Below the pieces are notes generated by a model. That model did no database searches, was not told where the DNA came from, and worked only from the letters and a program-made list of their open reading frames with translations. This document shows, piece after piece, positions 25,713 through 32,861 of a stretch of 38,531 bases of DNA. The stretch covers positions 1-38,531 of the forward strand of contig JAIMKP010000028.1 of assembly GCA_020692355.1 (NCBI GenBank), in the 5' to 3' direction. The number at the start of each line of letters is the position of its first letter. The stretch's first letter is position 1. This DNA is from Desulfosporosinus sp. (lineage in GTDB: Bacteria > Bacillota > Desulfitobacteriia > Desulfitobacteriales > Desulfitobacteriaceae). The translations under genes and the position numbers were made by a program.

Positions 25713-26101
25713 TCAGCCTGCCAATATCCGCAGACCCTCATTGAGTATATTTATCGCCGCGTTCTCGTCACGGTCATGTGTAGTCCAACATCTCGTGAAG
25801 CATACCCCATCCGGCATCCTGAATGGATTTAGCCAATCTTCTGTTTCTGATTAAGTTCTTCACTTTCAGATCCTCGACGCACACCACTTGTCGACTTCCT
25901 GCAACCAGGAAGTCTCTTCTTCCCGTTTAATCACAGTCAGCGCCGTAGAACACTGGTTATAGGACAAACTCTTTTTCTCAGCCTTATAGAGATCCATCCG
26001 CGTGGCCAGAAACTTGTTTTAGACATACCGCGTGCAACCGATGGTTTTGTTGATTAAGGTTTTCTGTTCCTCCGTTGGATAGAGCCTTAATCGGAACGTT
26101 T
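25713..26101 (-). pseudogene. tnpB: Eroded tnpB of the IS200/IS605 element
   Basis: Reading on the minus strand, one frame gives FRLRLYPTEEQKTLINKTIG, CTRYV-stop-NKFLATRMDLYKAEKKSLSYNQ, the N-terminus of TnpB. After an internal deletion another frame gives VVCVEDLKVKNLIRNRRLAKSIQDAGWGMLHEM (RuvC-like, catalytic Glu), then a second deletion removes the zinc-finger Cys residues and leaves HDRDENAAINILNEGLRILAG. One in-frame stop and two deletions make it non-functional. It sits directly downstream of tnpA on the same strand, the usual IS605 order. Confidence 0.85.
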
Positions 26102-26102
26102 T

Positions 26103-26516
26103 TTACACATCTTGCTCCCCCCTTTCTTTCTGAGACTCAATATACTGCCGGATAGCAGTCTCCGATACTTCACTGACGGATGTCACGAAATAGGACGGAT
26201 TCCATAAATGACCGCCCCACAGCCTTTTCTTTAACTCCGGCATCTCCTTGAACAGCAGGCGAGCCGAGTAGCCTTTAACGGTTTTGACGATATCCGGGAT
26301 AAAATGTTGCGGCGAACAGTCGAGAAGCAAATGCACATGATCAGGCATTACCTCCATCGTGATAATCTCAAACTTATGTTCCGTGGCGATATCCCGGAAA
26401 ATCTTCTTTAATCGCTCAGCACGCATGTCTGTTAAGAGCGCATGTCTGTATTTAACACAGAACACCAAGTGGTAACGCAATGCGTAGACATAACCGCGTC
26501 CGTGCTTAATTTCCAA
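26103..26516 (-). CDS. tnpA: IS200/IS605-family transposase TnpA (Y1)
   Basis: 137 residues, full length for the family. It cuts and joins single-stranded DNA at the element ends. The HUH metal site is H60-V-H62 in MPDHVHLLLD, and the catalytic Tyr is Tyr125 in AIRQYIESQK. The conserved YHLVFCVKYRHALL and LWNPSYFVTSVSEVS are intact. No stop or frameshift is seen, so it may still be active although its tnpB partner is eroded. Nearby structured ends were not resolved with certainty. Confidence 0.94.
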   Translation of the reverse strand: MEIKHGRGYVYALRYHLVFCVKYRHALLTDMRAERLKKIFRDIATEHKFEIITMEVMPDHVHLLLDCSPQHFIPDIVKTVKGYSARLLFKEMPELKKRLWGGHLWNPSYFVTSVSEVSETAIRQYIESQKERGEQDV

Positions 26517-26611
26517 GCTAATTCCCTCCTACTCATATTATAGCATATGATACGGGAATACACTTGGGAATTTGACGTATTTTAAGGTGTTATTTGCATG
26601 TCATATGAAAG

Positions 26612-26679
26612 AGCGCCCTAACTCATGACTCAAGAAATCCAAACGTTTGGATAACTGAAGTCGCGAGTGTGCGGGCGCT
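26612..26679. repeat. Long imperfect palindrome
   Basis: A 68-nt dyad centred near 26645: outer arms AGCGCCC/GGGCGCT, middle arms ACTCATGACT/AGTCGCGAGT, inner perfect 16-mer ATCCAAACGTTTGGAT. It lies between tnpA and the amidase and codes for nothing. It could be the left-end structure of the IS element or an unrelated operator or extrusion site. Confidence 0.6.
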
Positions 26680-26707
26680 GTCCATCAAACCCATCCTGTC
26701 CATGTCA

Positions 26708-26744
26708 GTCGAGGAGCCCTGGTTCCAGACCAGGGCTCCTCGAC
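26708..26744. terminator. Very stable hairpin after the amidase gene
   Basis: A perfect 16-bp stem (GTCGAGGAGCCCTGGT / ACCAGGGCTCCTCGAC) with a 5-nt loop lies 13 nt after the amidase stop. No T-run follows on the minus strand, so it may protect the 3' end or stall transcription rather than act as a standard terminator. Confidence 0.55.
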
Positions 26745-26756
26745 TCGTCGGTTGGT

Positions 26757-27536
26757 TTACGCATGCCCGGAATGAATGAAATCCAGAACCGCCTGACAGG
26801 TTGCATAGCGATCCGGTCCGCTCAGCAAGACGGTGCCCGGTGTCGGCTTGTTACTCCCGCCAACCACATAAAGTTTCTCGGTTGCCTGAATATCTGCGGG
26901 ATCCACTGCATCCATATACGCCACCGGAGCACACAAAAAATCCGCCAGATATCCGGCAGCTCGCTCATCAGGGCCACTCTTTACAAGAATTAAATTTTTC
27001 ATCTTTTTCCCTCCTGCCAAAATTTCAACCTCCTGCGCAATCGCCGTCAGAAGATCGTTCCAAGTTCTACCGTAAGCGCTTAAATACCCAATGGGATCGG
27101 TGTGATTCGTCTCATGGTACATGTTTGAAATATCAGCATGGGAAAATACATGTTCCCGAACCACCCAGCCATACCTTACACACGCAGCAGCCACAAGCCA
27201 CACGGTGCGTTGCCAGACTTCAAGACATTTAACAGGATCGTATCCTGCGGGCTCACACATTTCCACCGATAAATACTTACGGTTCGCTGTGGGACCCGCA
27301 TGCCAAGCCATCTCGTTTTCTGGAATGGTGCGAATAATCGTCGTCCAATCTACAAAATAATGAGCAGAAGCTTGACGATCCCCACTATTAAAATAATCGA
27401 ACTCATTTTGAGCTGTTGCCCCCGGAGTATCTGTTGCATGAATCACATAACCTTCCGGATGAAGCGGTGTTCCCGGTCGATTATAGGATAGGAGCTGCTC
27501 TTCGATCGGGTAATTCGTAAGGATGCCCCCTTTCAA
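26757..27536 (-). CDS. N-acetylmuramoyl-L-alanine amidase (Amidase_2) with C-terminal extension
   Basis: 259 residues. It cleaves the amide bond between muramic acid and the peptide stem. Residues about 25-155 form the zinc amidase domain: YVIHATDTPG (His33), WHAGPT, LSVEMCEP, FSHADISN (His133) and NHTDPIG (His145, Asp147 region), so the expected ligands are present. Residues about 175-259 resemble a single cell-wall-binding type repeat (LYVVGGSNKPTPGTVLLSGPDRYAT). The start is TTG at 27536 overlapping the holin stop (TTGA); no better start exists. There is no signal peptide, so export would depend on the holin-like partner. Confidence 0.85.
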   Translation of the reverse strand: MKGGILTNYPIEEQLLSYNRPGTPLHPEGYVIHATDTPGATAQNEFDYFNSGDRQASAHYFVDWTTIIRTIPENEMAWHAGPTANRKYLSVEMCEPAGYDPVKCLEVWQRTVWLVAAACVRYGWVVREHVFSHADISNMYHETNHTDPIGYLSAYGRTWNDLLTAIAQEVEILAGGKKMKNLILVKSGPDERAAGYLADFLCAPVAYMDAVDPADIQATEKLYVVGGSNKPTPGTVLLSGPDRYATCQAVLDFIHSGHA

Positions 27537-27874
27537 CGCTGCTTCGGCTTAGCATACACCGTGAAAAAGTCATGCGCAAAGTTAGCGCCTTTGCCAATCA
27601 CCATCCCCGTCATGATCATCCCCACTTGAGGAAAAGAAAACTTAACATTGAAGATCTCGAAGGCATTCAGACCAGTTCCATACGCCAGGATAATCCCACT
27701 GGCCAAGCTCAACAGTTCCAGAGTTATGGGTTGAAATTTATCAGGAAAAAACGGAATTACAGACACAATATCCTTAAAAAGCTGCATTATCTTCTCTAAT
27801 AATACCGATAAAAACATAATTAAAACCAGGCCCTCCATCATCCTCCCCCCATTCCTTTCACAAAAATCCTTCAC
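27533..27874 (-). CDS. Holin-like small membrane protein
   Basis: 113 residues; GTG start at 27874 with AGGAGGG 7 nt upstream. Two in-frame ATGs at 27841/27838 lie right against another GGAGG and are alternatives. Hydrophobic segments are about 14-31, 50-70 and 80-100 with a charged C-terminus (YAKPKQR). No family signature was recognised, but size, topology and the overlap with a downstream amidase fit a holin-endolysin cassette. No other phage genes are near, so it may be a domesticated lysis pair, for example for mother-cell lysis. That role is inference. Confidence 0.6.
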   Translation of the reverse strand: MKDFCERNGGRMMEGLVLIMFLSVLLEKIMQLFKDIVSVIPFFPDKFQPITLELLSLASGIILAYGTGLNAFEIFNVKFSFPQVGMIMTGMVIGKGANFAHDFFTVYAKPKQR

Positions 27875-27900
27875 TACCCAGCCCTCCTATTTTTTTGTAC

Positions 27901-28056
27901 CAGTCAGAAAGTAATCTTTGTGGATGGCAAGGCGCCAAAGGCTTGGCGCCAGCCGAGTTTTCTTTATCCCGTCAGAAAGTGTAACTCTGTGGGGGATAAG
28001 AAAACTTGCGTCGCCGCCGGCGCCAAAGGCTTGGCGCCAGCCGAGTTTTCTTTACC
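27901..28056. repeat. Two tandem copies of the variable-head hairpin repeat
   Basis: Copy 1 (27901-27968) is shortened and lacks the AAGAAAACTTGCGTCGCC part. Copy 2 (27969-28056) is full length and matches the reverse complement of 25436-25533. Both end with GGCGCCAAAGGCTTGGCGCC as hairpin head and then AGCCGAGTTTTCTTT. They fill the 312-bp gap before vanW. A longer reading frame runs through them from 27920 but is not the gene start. Confidence 0.8.
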
Positions 28057-28186
28057 GCTGTCTGCAATAGCTTATGTCGTGCTACATCGTTTGGCTCAAC
28101 AAAAGTTCCCTTTTGGGTCTTTGACCATGGGGAAATTTTACCCCCCTCTGAATATAGATAATGTGTCAAGAGAGGAGGGGCTGACC

Positions 28187-29374
28187 ATGGATGATGAACA
28201 ATTCCACGCTTCAGAAGATGAAGAAGCGCTGCCGACAATGCAGCTTAAAAACCTTTTGCCCTCAGGTATCGATTGGGTAAGACATACGCGAATCATCATG
28301 ACCCTTGTGAGTATTGTAGTATTGCTGGTGATGGCTGGCATTGTCTTGGGAATTTACGTTTGGGATTATGGTCTGATTGCCGACGGAGTTTTCTTAAACG
28401 GAGTGGACATTGGACACTTGAGCCCGCAAGCTGCTGAGGAAAAGATAGGAAAAGAACTAAACCGATACTTAAGCCAGCCTGTCGAATTCACCTTCAATAA
28501 CGAAAAACGCTTCATCACCCTAGCCACATTAGGCTATTCCTACGATCTCAAATCGGCACTGAGTGGGGCTTATGCCATCGGTCGGAAAGGGGGACTCTTT
28601 GAAAAAGTCCTTGACAAAATGAAGGCATCAAGAGGCCTCAAACTAGAAGCTGCTGGGCGTTGGAATGAAACAACGCTTGAGCAGACCTTAAAGACCGTCT
28701 TCACCCCCCTCACTCAAGCTCCAATAGATGCTTCCTTCAGGCTGGAAGAATCCGAAAGTATTTTGATTTCTCCGGAAACCCCAGGAAAGGAAATTGACCT
28801 GACAGCCTTGATCCCCGCAGTTAAAAGTCTTGACCCCACCCACCTCCACCCGATTCAGCCCGCGTGGCACACGATCCAACCTGCCGTCACCGCAGCACAA
28901 CTCGAAAAATCAAAACCAACCAAGCTCCTATCCACCTACTCAACCCAGTTTAACCTTCAGCAAGCCAATCGAAGCCACAACATTCTTCTCGCCGCACAAA
29001 CCATCGATAACACGCTACTAAGACCTGGAGAAGAGTTTTCTTTTAATGAGCGAGTAGGGGAGCGTACAACCGGTGCTGGCTATCTCGAAGCCCCAATCAT
29101 TGTCGACAAAGCCGTGGTGCCGGGCACTGGAGGAGGAGTTTGCCAGGTATCATCTACCCTTTATAATGCAGCCCTCAATGCCGGGCTCAATATTACCGAA
29201 AGACATCCCCATGCCCTGCCCGTCGCCTACGTTCCCCCAGGCCGAGATGCCACCGTGTCTTACGGAACCTTAGACTTTAAGTTCCGTAACATATCTAGCG
29301 GATTTCTGCGAATCCACTCTGAAGTAAACGGTGGCACGGTCACCTTCTCCCTCTATGGCCCCCCCGATGCTTAA
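28187..29374 (+). CDS. VanW family membrane-anchored protein
   Basis: 395 residues from the ATG at 28187, chosen for the AGAGGAGG site just upstream; a longer frame from 27920 reads through repeat DNA. Residues about 36-60 are a single membrane anchor (MTLVSIVVLLVMAGIVLGIYVW). Residues about 65-250 resemble the PG_binding_4 domains found with VanW. Residues about 255-390 are the VanW domain: HNILLAAQTIDNTLLRPGEEFSFNE, GAGYLEAPIIV, the signature GGGVCQVSSTLYNAAL and ERHPHALPV. The protein faces the cell wall. Its biochemical role is unknown. A terminator follows. Confidence 0.92.
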   Translation: MDDEQFHASEDEEALPTMQLKNLLPSGIDWVRHTRIIMTLVSIVVLLVMAGIVLGIYVWDYGLIADGVFLNGVDIGHLSPQAAEEKIGKELNRYLSQPVEFTFNNEKRFITLATLGYSYDLKSALSGAYAIGRKGGLFEKVLDKMKASRGLKLEAAGRWNETTLEQTLKTVFTPLTQAPIDASFRLEESESILISPETPGKEIDLTALIPAVKSLDPTHLHPIQPAWHTIQPAVTAAQLEKSKPTKLLSTYSTQFNLQQANRSHNILLAAQTIDNTLLRPGEEFSFNERVGERTTGAGYLEAPIIVDKAVVPGTGGGVCQVSSTLYNAALNAGLNITERHPHALPVAYVPPGRDATVSYGTLDFKFRNISSGFLRIHSEVNGGTVTFSLYGPPDA

Positions 29375-29424
29375 TTACTGCTATTCAACAAGCTCTATTT
29401 AGAGTGAGTGCAAAAGAATGTTAT

Positions 29425-29458
29425 GAAAAAGTGTTAGCCATTAAGCTAACACTTTTTC
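29425..29458. terminator. Bidirectional terminator between vanW and ymaF
   Basis: GAAAAAGTGTTAGC-CATTAA-GCTAACACTTTTTC is a 14-bp perfect stem with A-rich and T-rich edges, serving converging genes on both strands. Confidence 0.88.
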
Positions 29459-29471
29459 ATGTGCCGACTGG

Positions 29472-29795
29472 TTATCGATAAACAGCAAAAAGATGCGAGA
29501 ATTGCTCATTACTTGTCGTGGAAACAAACGCATGAGAATGACCATGATCAACAGTGGAAACTCCAGTATAACGATGGACATGACCACCGCCAGGCAAAGG
29601 AATTGACGGACCAGTTATGCCGGAATAGTGATGAACATGACCATCAGCAAGGGTAACAGTCCCTTTATAATAATGAACATGTGAAGTAACGGATGGCAAC
29701 CCGCAACTTGTTTTTCCTACCATACAATGAATATGGCCAAAGACAAAAAAAGTGCGATTTTCATAGCTGTGAATATGGTTGGTGTCATCGTACAA
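29472..29795 (-). CDS. YmaF family His-rich protein
   Basis: 107 residues. The sequence is a series of short His-containing repeats (NHIHSYENRT, GHIHCMVGKT, SHVHYYKGTV, GHVHHYSGIT, GHVHRYTGVS, HGHSHAF), as in Bacillus YmaF. The pattern suggests metal binding; the function is unknown. The start is TTG at 29795 with GAGGTGAG upstream. An apparent sigma-K-type promoter lies ahead, so expression is probably late in the mother cell. The gene converges on vanW. Confidence 0.82.
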   Translation of the reverse strand: MYDDTNHIHSYENRTFFVFGHIHCMVGKTSCGLPSVTSHVHYYKGTVTLADGHVHHYSGITGPSIPLPGGGHVHRYTGVSTVDHGHSHAFVSTTSNEQFSHLFAVYR

Positions 29796-29837
29796 TTAAC
29801 TCACCTCGCTTTACAGCCTCGGTTATAGAATATATAG

Positions 29838-29865
29838 TATTATATGGTAATTACGGACGGGGTGT
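29838..29865 (-). promoter_or_regulatory. Sigma-K-like promoter of ymaF
   Basis: On the minus strand AC (29865-29864), 17 nt, then CATATAATA (29846-29838) agrees with the AC-N16/17-CATANNNTA consensus. It also contains a TATAAT, so housekeeping transcription is possible. Confidence 0.5.
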
Positions 29866-29899
29866 GCTTGTCTTACCAATACTTTACTTGCCAAGTCTA

Positions 29900-30004
29900 T
29901 TGACCTAGGACGGGCTAACGTGATAAATTTCTTATATAAAAATAGAATGATTCTCCGACATTTGCGTAAACACCCTAAATCCCTGGACGCGGGGATTCTT
30001 TTTT
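29900..30004 (+). ncRNA. Putative small RNA 1 (promoter plus terminator)
   Basis: A promoter-like pair TTGACC (29900-29905) and TAAATT (29924-29929, spacer 18) is followed by about 70 nt with no ORF, then a hairpin AATCCCTG-GACG-CGGGGATT and T-run (29978-30004). The 3' half shares TTGCGTAAA, the GACG tetraloop and flanks with the next unit. It is a candidate transcript of about 70 nt. Confidence 0.45.
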
Positions 30005-30052
30005 ATCTCGCTGTCTATATCCTTTTTTTTACATTTATTACATTTTATTGTG

Positions 30053-30155
30053 TTGACCAACCCTAGGATTCATGGTACATTGTCGTTAAAAACTTGGGTC
30101 ATTAAGACAGTTGCGCAAAACTACTTGAACCCCCGGACGCGGGGGTTCTTTTTTT
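30053..30155 (+). ncRNA. Putative small RNA 2 (paralogue of RNA 1)
   Basis: TTGACC (30053-30058) and TACATT (30076-30081) have a 17-nt spacer. About 70 nt follow, ending in GAACCCCCG-GACG-CGGGGGTTC and a T-run (30127-30155). The end TTGCGCAAAA and the same GACG-capped stem match RNA 1, while the stem bases have changed in pairs. Two tandem copies with their own promoters suggest duplicated small RNAs; expression is unproven. Confidence 0.5.
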
Positions 30156-30191
30156 CTATTCACTTTTGCCAAGTGGAAAATTGGCGTTGAT

Positions 30192-30899
30192 TTACTTTTT
30201 CTTACGAAACGTTTCCATGGCCAAGGCCCATTGCTCACGCGCAAGGATCAAAATTCGCCGTTCGTTATTGCGGTTTGGATGTTCTGTTACCTTGGAAAAG
30301 TAATTGACAGCCTCCTGATAGTTTCCCAAGCGTCGGTGCAACTCAGCAGCAAGATACAGAACCTGCATCTCAGACACGGCGGTTCCTACAAAGTCAGACT
30401 GGACATAGGCTTCTTCCATTTCCTTGACGGCCAAGAGCAGAAAGCGTTCTTCTTCATCGTTATTATGGGCATCCCGATAAATCCAGGCAAGCCTTAAACA
30501 AAGCCCACCTAAGAGGGTGTGCTTTTCCTTTTTAAGCGTTGCCGCAAAGATCGCTAATTTGAAGGATTCGATCGCCTGCAGTTCATCCCTCATCTGGCCA
30601 AAATCACGCTTTTCCCATCTCGCTCCAATTCTCAACTTGATTTGGGCTCTTGCTTCTAAAGAAATTTCTTTAGTGAATTCTTCAGTAAACGCGAAACCAC
30701 ATTCAGGGCAAACATTGACATAATAATAGTTCGGGTTGGTCGTCCCTTCTCGGTAATGCGGGCAAAAATCACTGTCAATGGCATAAGGCGCTGCCATGCG
30801 TGAACGCACTTTCATGGTAGCAAATTCGTATTCGCAAAATGGGCAATGGACAGTTTTGGCGTACAGTGCTAAGCCTGATCCTGTCGGTTTATTCCCCAT
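30192..30899 (-). CDS. DUF2225 family protein with zinc-finger N-terminus and TPR-like tail
   Basis: 235 residues. The N-terminus has two Cys pairs, CPFCEYEF and CPECGFAF, as in DUF2225 proteins, likely one zinc ribbon. Between them is SDFCPHYREGTTNPNYYYVNV, a family-typical stretch. Residues about 110-220 are helical, TPR-like (YQEAVNYFSKVTEH near the end). The function is unknown. It is transcribed toward the two small RNA units, which lie just beyond its stop, and has no operon partner. Confidence 0.85.
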   Translation of the reverse strand: MGNKPTGSGLALYAKTVHCPFCEYEFATMKVRSRMAAPYAIDSDFCPHYREGTTNPNYYYVNVCPECGFAFTEEFTKEISLEARAQIKLRIGARWEKRDFGQMRDELQAIESFKLAIFAATLKKEKHTLLGGLCLRLAWIYRDAHNNDEEERFLLLAVKEMEEAYVQSDFVGTAVSEMQVLYLAAELHRRLGNYQEAVNYFSKVTEHPNRNNERRILILAREQWALAMETFRKKK

Positions 30900-31225
30900 G
30901 CGTTCCCCTCCGTCCCTGCTTTCGATATTTAGATTCTTGTTCTTCGTTTAATACTCCTATGCTTGAATGGTTCTACATCATCTTCTCGAGTTCCTCCCTC
31001 GAACCATGAGAATTCTTTAGGCAAGACCCGGGTATTCTAAACATTATCCAGCTTAAACGTCATCCGTTGGAACCCGCTGGAGTAGTGAGTATTGGTGACT
31101 CGAAAAACGTCCATGAGCAGAATCGTACACCGGCCGATAAAGGGGGGGGCCCTTAAATTGGAAGTAGAGGATGCTTTTCATGACGAAGGCTTAATGCAAG
31201 GAGAGAAACGAAGATAGAACGCTCG
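30900..31225. other. Gene-free stretch between DUF2225 and the coat operon
   Basis: About 325 bp without a supportable ORF in either strand. It contains a short G-run (GGGGGGGGCCC near 31142) and no repeat or RNA structure that I could recognise. The minus-strand promoter of the DUF2225 gene is presumably within it. Confidence 0.6.
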
Positions 31226-31255
31226 TGAATAATTCCTTGCCTATCCTACATACTA
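31226..31255 (+). promoter_or_regulatory. Sigma-G (forespore) promoter of the coat operon
   Basis: TGAATA (31226-31231) and CATACTA (31249-31255) are separated by 17 nt. Both match the Bacillus sigma-G consensus exactly. The predicted start at about 31262 leaves a 30-nt leader before the first ATG. Confidence 0.75.
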
Positions 31256-31291
31256 TGGGTTAGTAATCCCACAAGGAATATAAAGGAGGAA

Positions 31292-31525
31292 ATGTCAGTG
31301 CCTGAAACAGGGAAACTCCAGCTGGCCCCTCATGAGACGCTTCAACTCCATGAGTTATTAGGGAGTAAAGTTGCGCTCGTCAAGAAACTCAAAGCCAGCC
31401 AAGCGATGGTTCAGAATCCCGATCTTGCAAATCTTATCGAAGATTCCCTAAACACGAAAAAATTGGAGATCAAAGAACTCCAACAGTTCTTAGAAGGAAA
31501 GGGCCTGCAAGGGACGCTGCAGTAA
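31292..31525 (+). CDS. Small spore-coat-type protein, module A copy 1
   Basis: 77 residues, helical, with the pattern LAPHETLQLHELLGSKVALVKKLKAS and DLANLIEDSLNTKKLEIKELQQFLEG. It resembles short clostridial coat proteins that pair with CotF. AAAGGAGGAA precedes the ATG. The gene is 13 nt from the CotF-like gene and is repeated as a second copy at 31848, so A and B genes form a duplicated unit. A sigma-G promoter lies upstream, so it is probably made in the forespore. Confidence 0.75.
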   Translation: MSVPETGKLQLAPHETLQLHELLGSKVALVKKLKASQAMVQNPDLANLIEDSLNTKKLEIKELQQFLEGKGLQGTLQ

Positions 31526-31538
31526 GGAGGATTAAACA

Positions 31539-31835
31539 ATGGGATGGTTAGACGATTTATTCGGTACCGGCACAAAACTTACTGACAAGGATATTGCCAC
31601 AGATATACTAAAGGATTCGAAATTTGCCCAATGCTCTCTCGCAATGGCGATTTCCGAAACCATTAATCCCGAATTAAGACAGATCTTAAAACGCCAAATC
31701 AATGATGGTGCCAAAGCGCATTTTCGGCTGGCTGACATTGCGACCCATAATGATTGGTACAAGCCAAACCTGACACCTGAGCAGCAGATTTTAAACGATT
31801 ATCAGGAAGCAGCCAACCTCAACCAATATGAGTAA
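31539..31835 (+). CDS. CotF-family spore coat protein, module B copy 1
   Basis: 98 residues. It matches the Coat_F pattern: DKDIATDILKDSKFAQCSLAMAISETINPELRQILKRQINDGAKAHFRLADIATHNDWYKP. The N-terminus carries an extra MGWLDDLFGTGTK stretch, absent from the second copy. GGAGG lies before the ATG. It follows module A after 13 nt and precedes the second A/B pair. Predicted to be helical and associated with the spore coat or cortex surface. Confidence 0.85.
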   Translation: MGWLDDLFGTGTKLTDKDIATDILKDSKFAQCSLAMAISETINPELRQILKRQINDGAKAHFRLADIATHNDWYKPNLTPEQQILNDYQEAANLNQYE

Positions 31836-31847
31836 GGGGGTTAACCT

Positions 31848-32063
31848 GTGCAACAACAACAACAAACCTTAGCACCTCATGAGACCCTTGAACTACACGA
31901 ACTCTTGCGCAGCCAAATGGCTGGGGTCAAAAAACTAGAATCGAGCTTGAGCATGATCCAAGATCAGGACTTAGCCGCTCTTGTTCAAGCCGATGTGCAG
32001 ACAAAGAAACAACAGCTACGCGATATTCAGCAGTTCGTTAATTCGCATAACCTTATTCAATAG
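31848..32063 (+). CDS. Small spore-coat-type protein, module A copy 2
   Basis: 71 residues, GTG start with AAGGGGG just upstream. It is a clear paralogue of the 31292 gene: LAPHETLELHELLRSQMAGVKKLESSLSMIQDQDLAALVQADVQTKKQQLRDIQQF. The N-terminus has a run of five Gln residues encoded by CAA repeats. It lies 12 nt after the first CotF-like gene and 12 nt before the second. It should form part of the same coat complex. Confidence 0.78.
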   Translation: MQQQQQTLAPHETLELHELLRSQMAGVKKLESSLSMIQDQDLAALVQADVQTKKQQLRDIQQFVNSHNLIQ

Positions 32064-32075
32064 GAGGAAATAGAC

Positions 32076-32336
32076 ATGCCCATCAACATGACCGATCCCG
32101 ATGTCGCGCACGATCTGCTCAAGGACTCAAAGTTTGCCCTGCATTCCCTGTCGACGACGATTACAGAAACTAACAATCCCTTAATGCGCGAAATGCTGCT
32201 TAACATTCTCAATACGACCATCGACGCTCATTATAAGCTCAGCGACCTTGCCATCAGCAAGAACTGGTATCAGCCTAATCTCGCCCCCTTGGATATGCTG
32301 AAACAAGATATCGCCGCATCGCAAAGTCTAACCTAA
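32076..32336 (+). CDS. CotF-family spore coat protein, module B copy 2
   Basis: 86 residues. DPDVAHDLLKDSKFALHSLSTTITETNNPLMREMLLNILNTTIDAHYKLSDLAISKNWYQP is a CotF pattern parallel to the first copy. AGGAGG lies before the ATG. It is the last gene of the sigma-G operon. The A1-B1-A2-B2 order points to a single duplication of a two-gene unit, with divergence greater in the N-termini. Confidence 0.85.
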   Translation: MPINMTDPDVAHDLLKDSKFALHSLSTTITETNNPLMREMLLNILNTTIDAHYKLSDLAISKNWYQPNLAPLDMLKQDIAASQSLT

Positions 32337-32374
32337 ATACACGGGACATTCCTCGGCTACATATGATCTAGTGA

Positions 32375-32455
32375 GTTGCAGCATTTCTACCTTCTTAAAT
32401 CTTTGTTCTCGATAGACATCTTGTTTTCTCTCCATCCATTATCGAATGCTGCAAC
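32375..32455. repeat. 11-bp inverted repeat, 59 bp apart
   Basis: GTTGCAGCATT (32375-32385) and AATGCTGCAAC (32445-32455) are exact inverted copies flanking T-rich sequence downstream of the coat operon. It may be a long RNA hairpin or the trace of a small insertion. No coding sequence lies between them. Confidence 0.55.
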
Positions 32456-32468
32456 AGCATCTCCCCAA

Positions 32469-32498
32469 AAGCGGATACCTCTGTTTAGGTATCCGCTT
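32469..32498. terminator. Hairpin after the coat operon
   Basis: AAGCGGATACCT-CTGTTT-AGGTATCCGCTT is a 12-bp perfect stem. No T-run follows on the plus strand, and on the minus strand only TTTT, so it is a weak or bidirectional terminator. Confidence 0.55.
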
Positions 32499-32580
32499 AT
32501 ACCATAAACATGATTAGAGGGATAAGCAATGAGCAATAAAGCAACGGATGACAACTCCGTGGTATTCCATAGCGAACAGG

Positions 32581-32609
32581 TTGACGAATAGCCAAAAATA
32601 AAGTAAAAT
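32581..32609 (+). promoter_or_regulatory. Promoter of tRNA-Thr
   Basis: TTGACG (32581-32586) and TAAAAT (32604-32609) with a 17-nt spacer, 18 nt before the tRNA 5' end. Confidence 0.75.
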
Positions 32610-32627
32610 AACAGTCGTCCAATAAAC

Positions 32628-32702
32628 GCCGATGTGGCTCAGAGGTAGAGCAGCTCACTCGTAATGAGCAGGTCGTCAGTTCGATTCTGACCATCGGCTC
32701 CA
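32628..32702 (+). tRNA. tRNA-Thr (anticodon CGT)
   Basis: A 75-nt cloverleaf: acceptor stem GCCGATG/CATCGGC, anticodon stem GCTCA/TGAGC with loop CTCGTAA (anticodon CGT, reading ACG), T arm GTCAG-TTCGATT-CTGAC, discriminator T and encoded CCA. It has its own promoter and terminator. Confidence 0.95.
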
Positions 32703-32714
32703 TATGAAACCCTT

Positions 32715-32747
32715 ATCCCGCAAGGCTTTGCGGGATTTTTATTTTTT
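32715..32747 (+). terminator. Terminator of tRNA-Thr
   Basis: ATCCCGCAA-GGCT-TTGCGGGAT is a 9-bp stem followed by TTTTATTTTTT, 13 nt after the tRNA. Confidence 0.9.
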
Positions 32748-32861
32748 GGGGAGACTTGCTCAAAACAGCGATTCGTCGCCAAATCGTCGCCAAAATAAAC
32801 TTAACCAAGCCTAACACTACAAAACTTTCTACTATATAAAGAAGGATTTCAGACGAGTTAT

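Noticed and set aside
27920-28186. Upstream extension of the vanW frame
   Set aside because: It reads through the hairpin repeats; a good ribosome site starts the gene at 28187.
29459-29656. Plus-strand ORF of 65 codons
   Set aside because: It is the complement of the His codons of ymaF and has no start signal.
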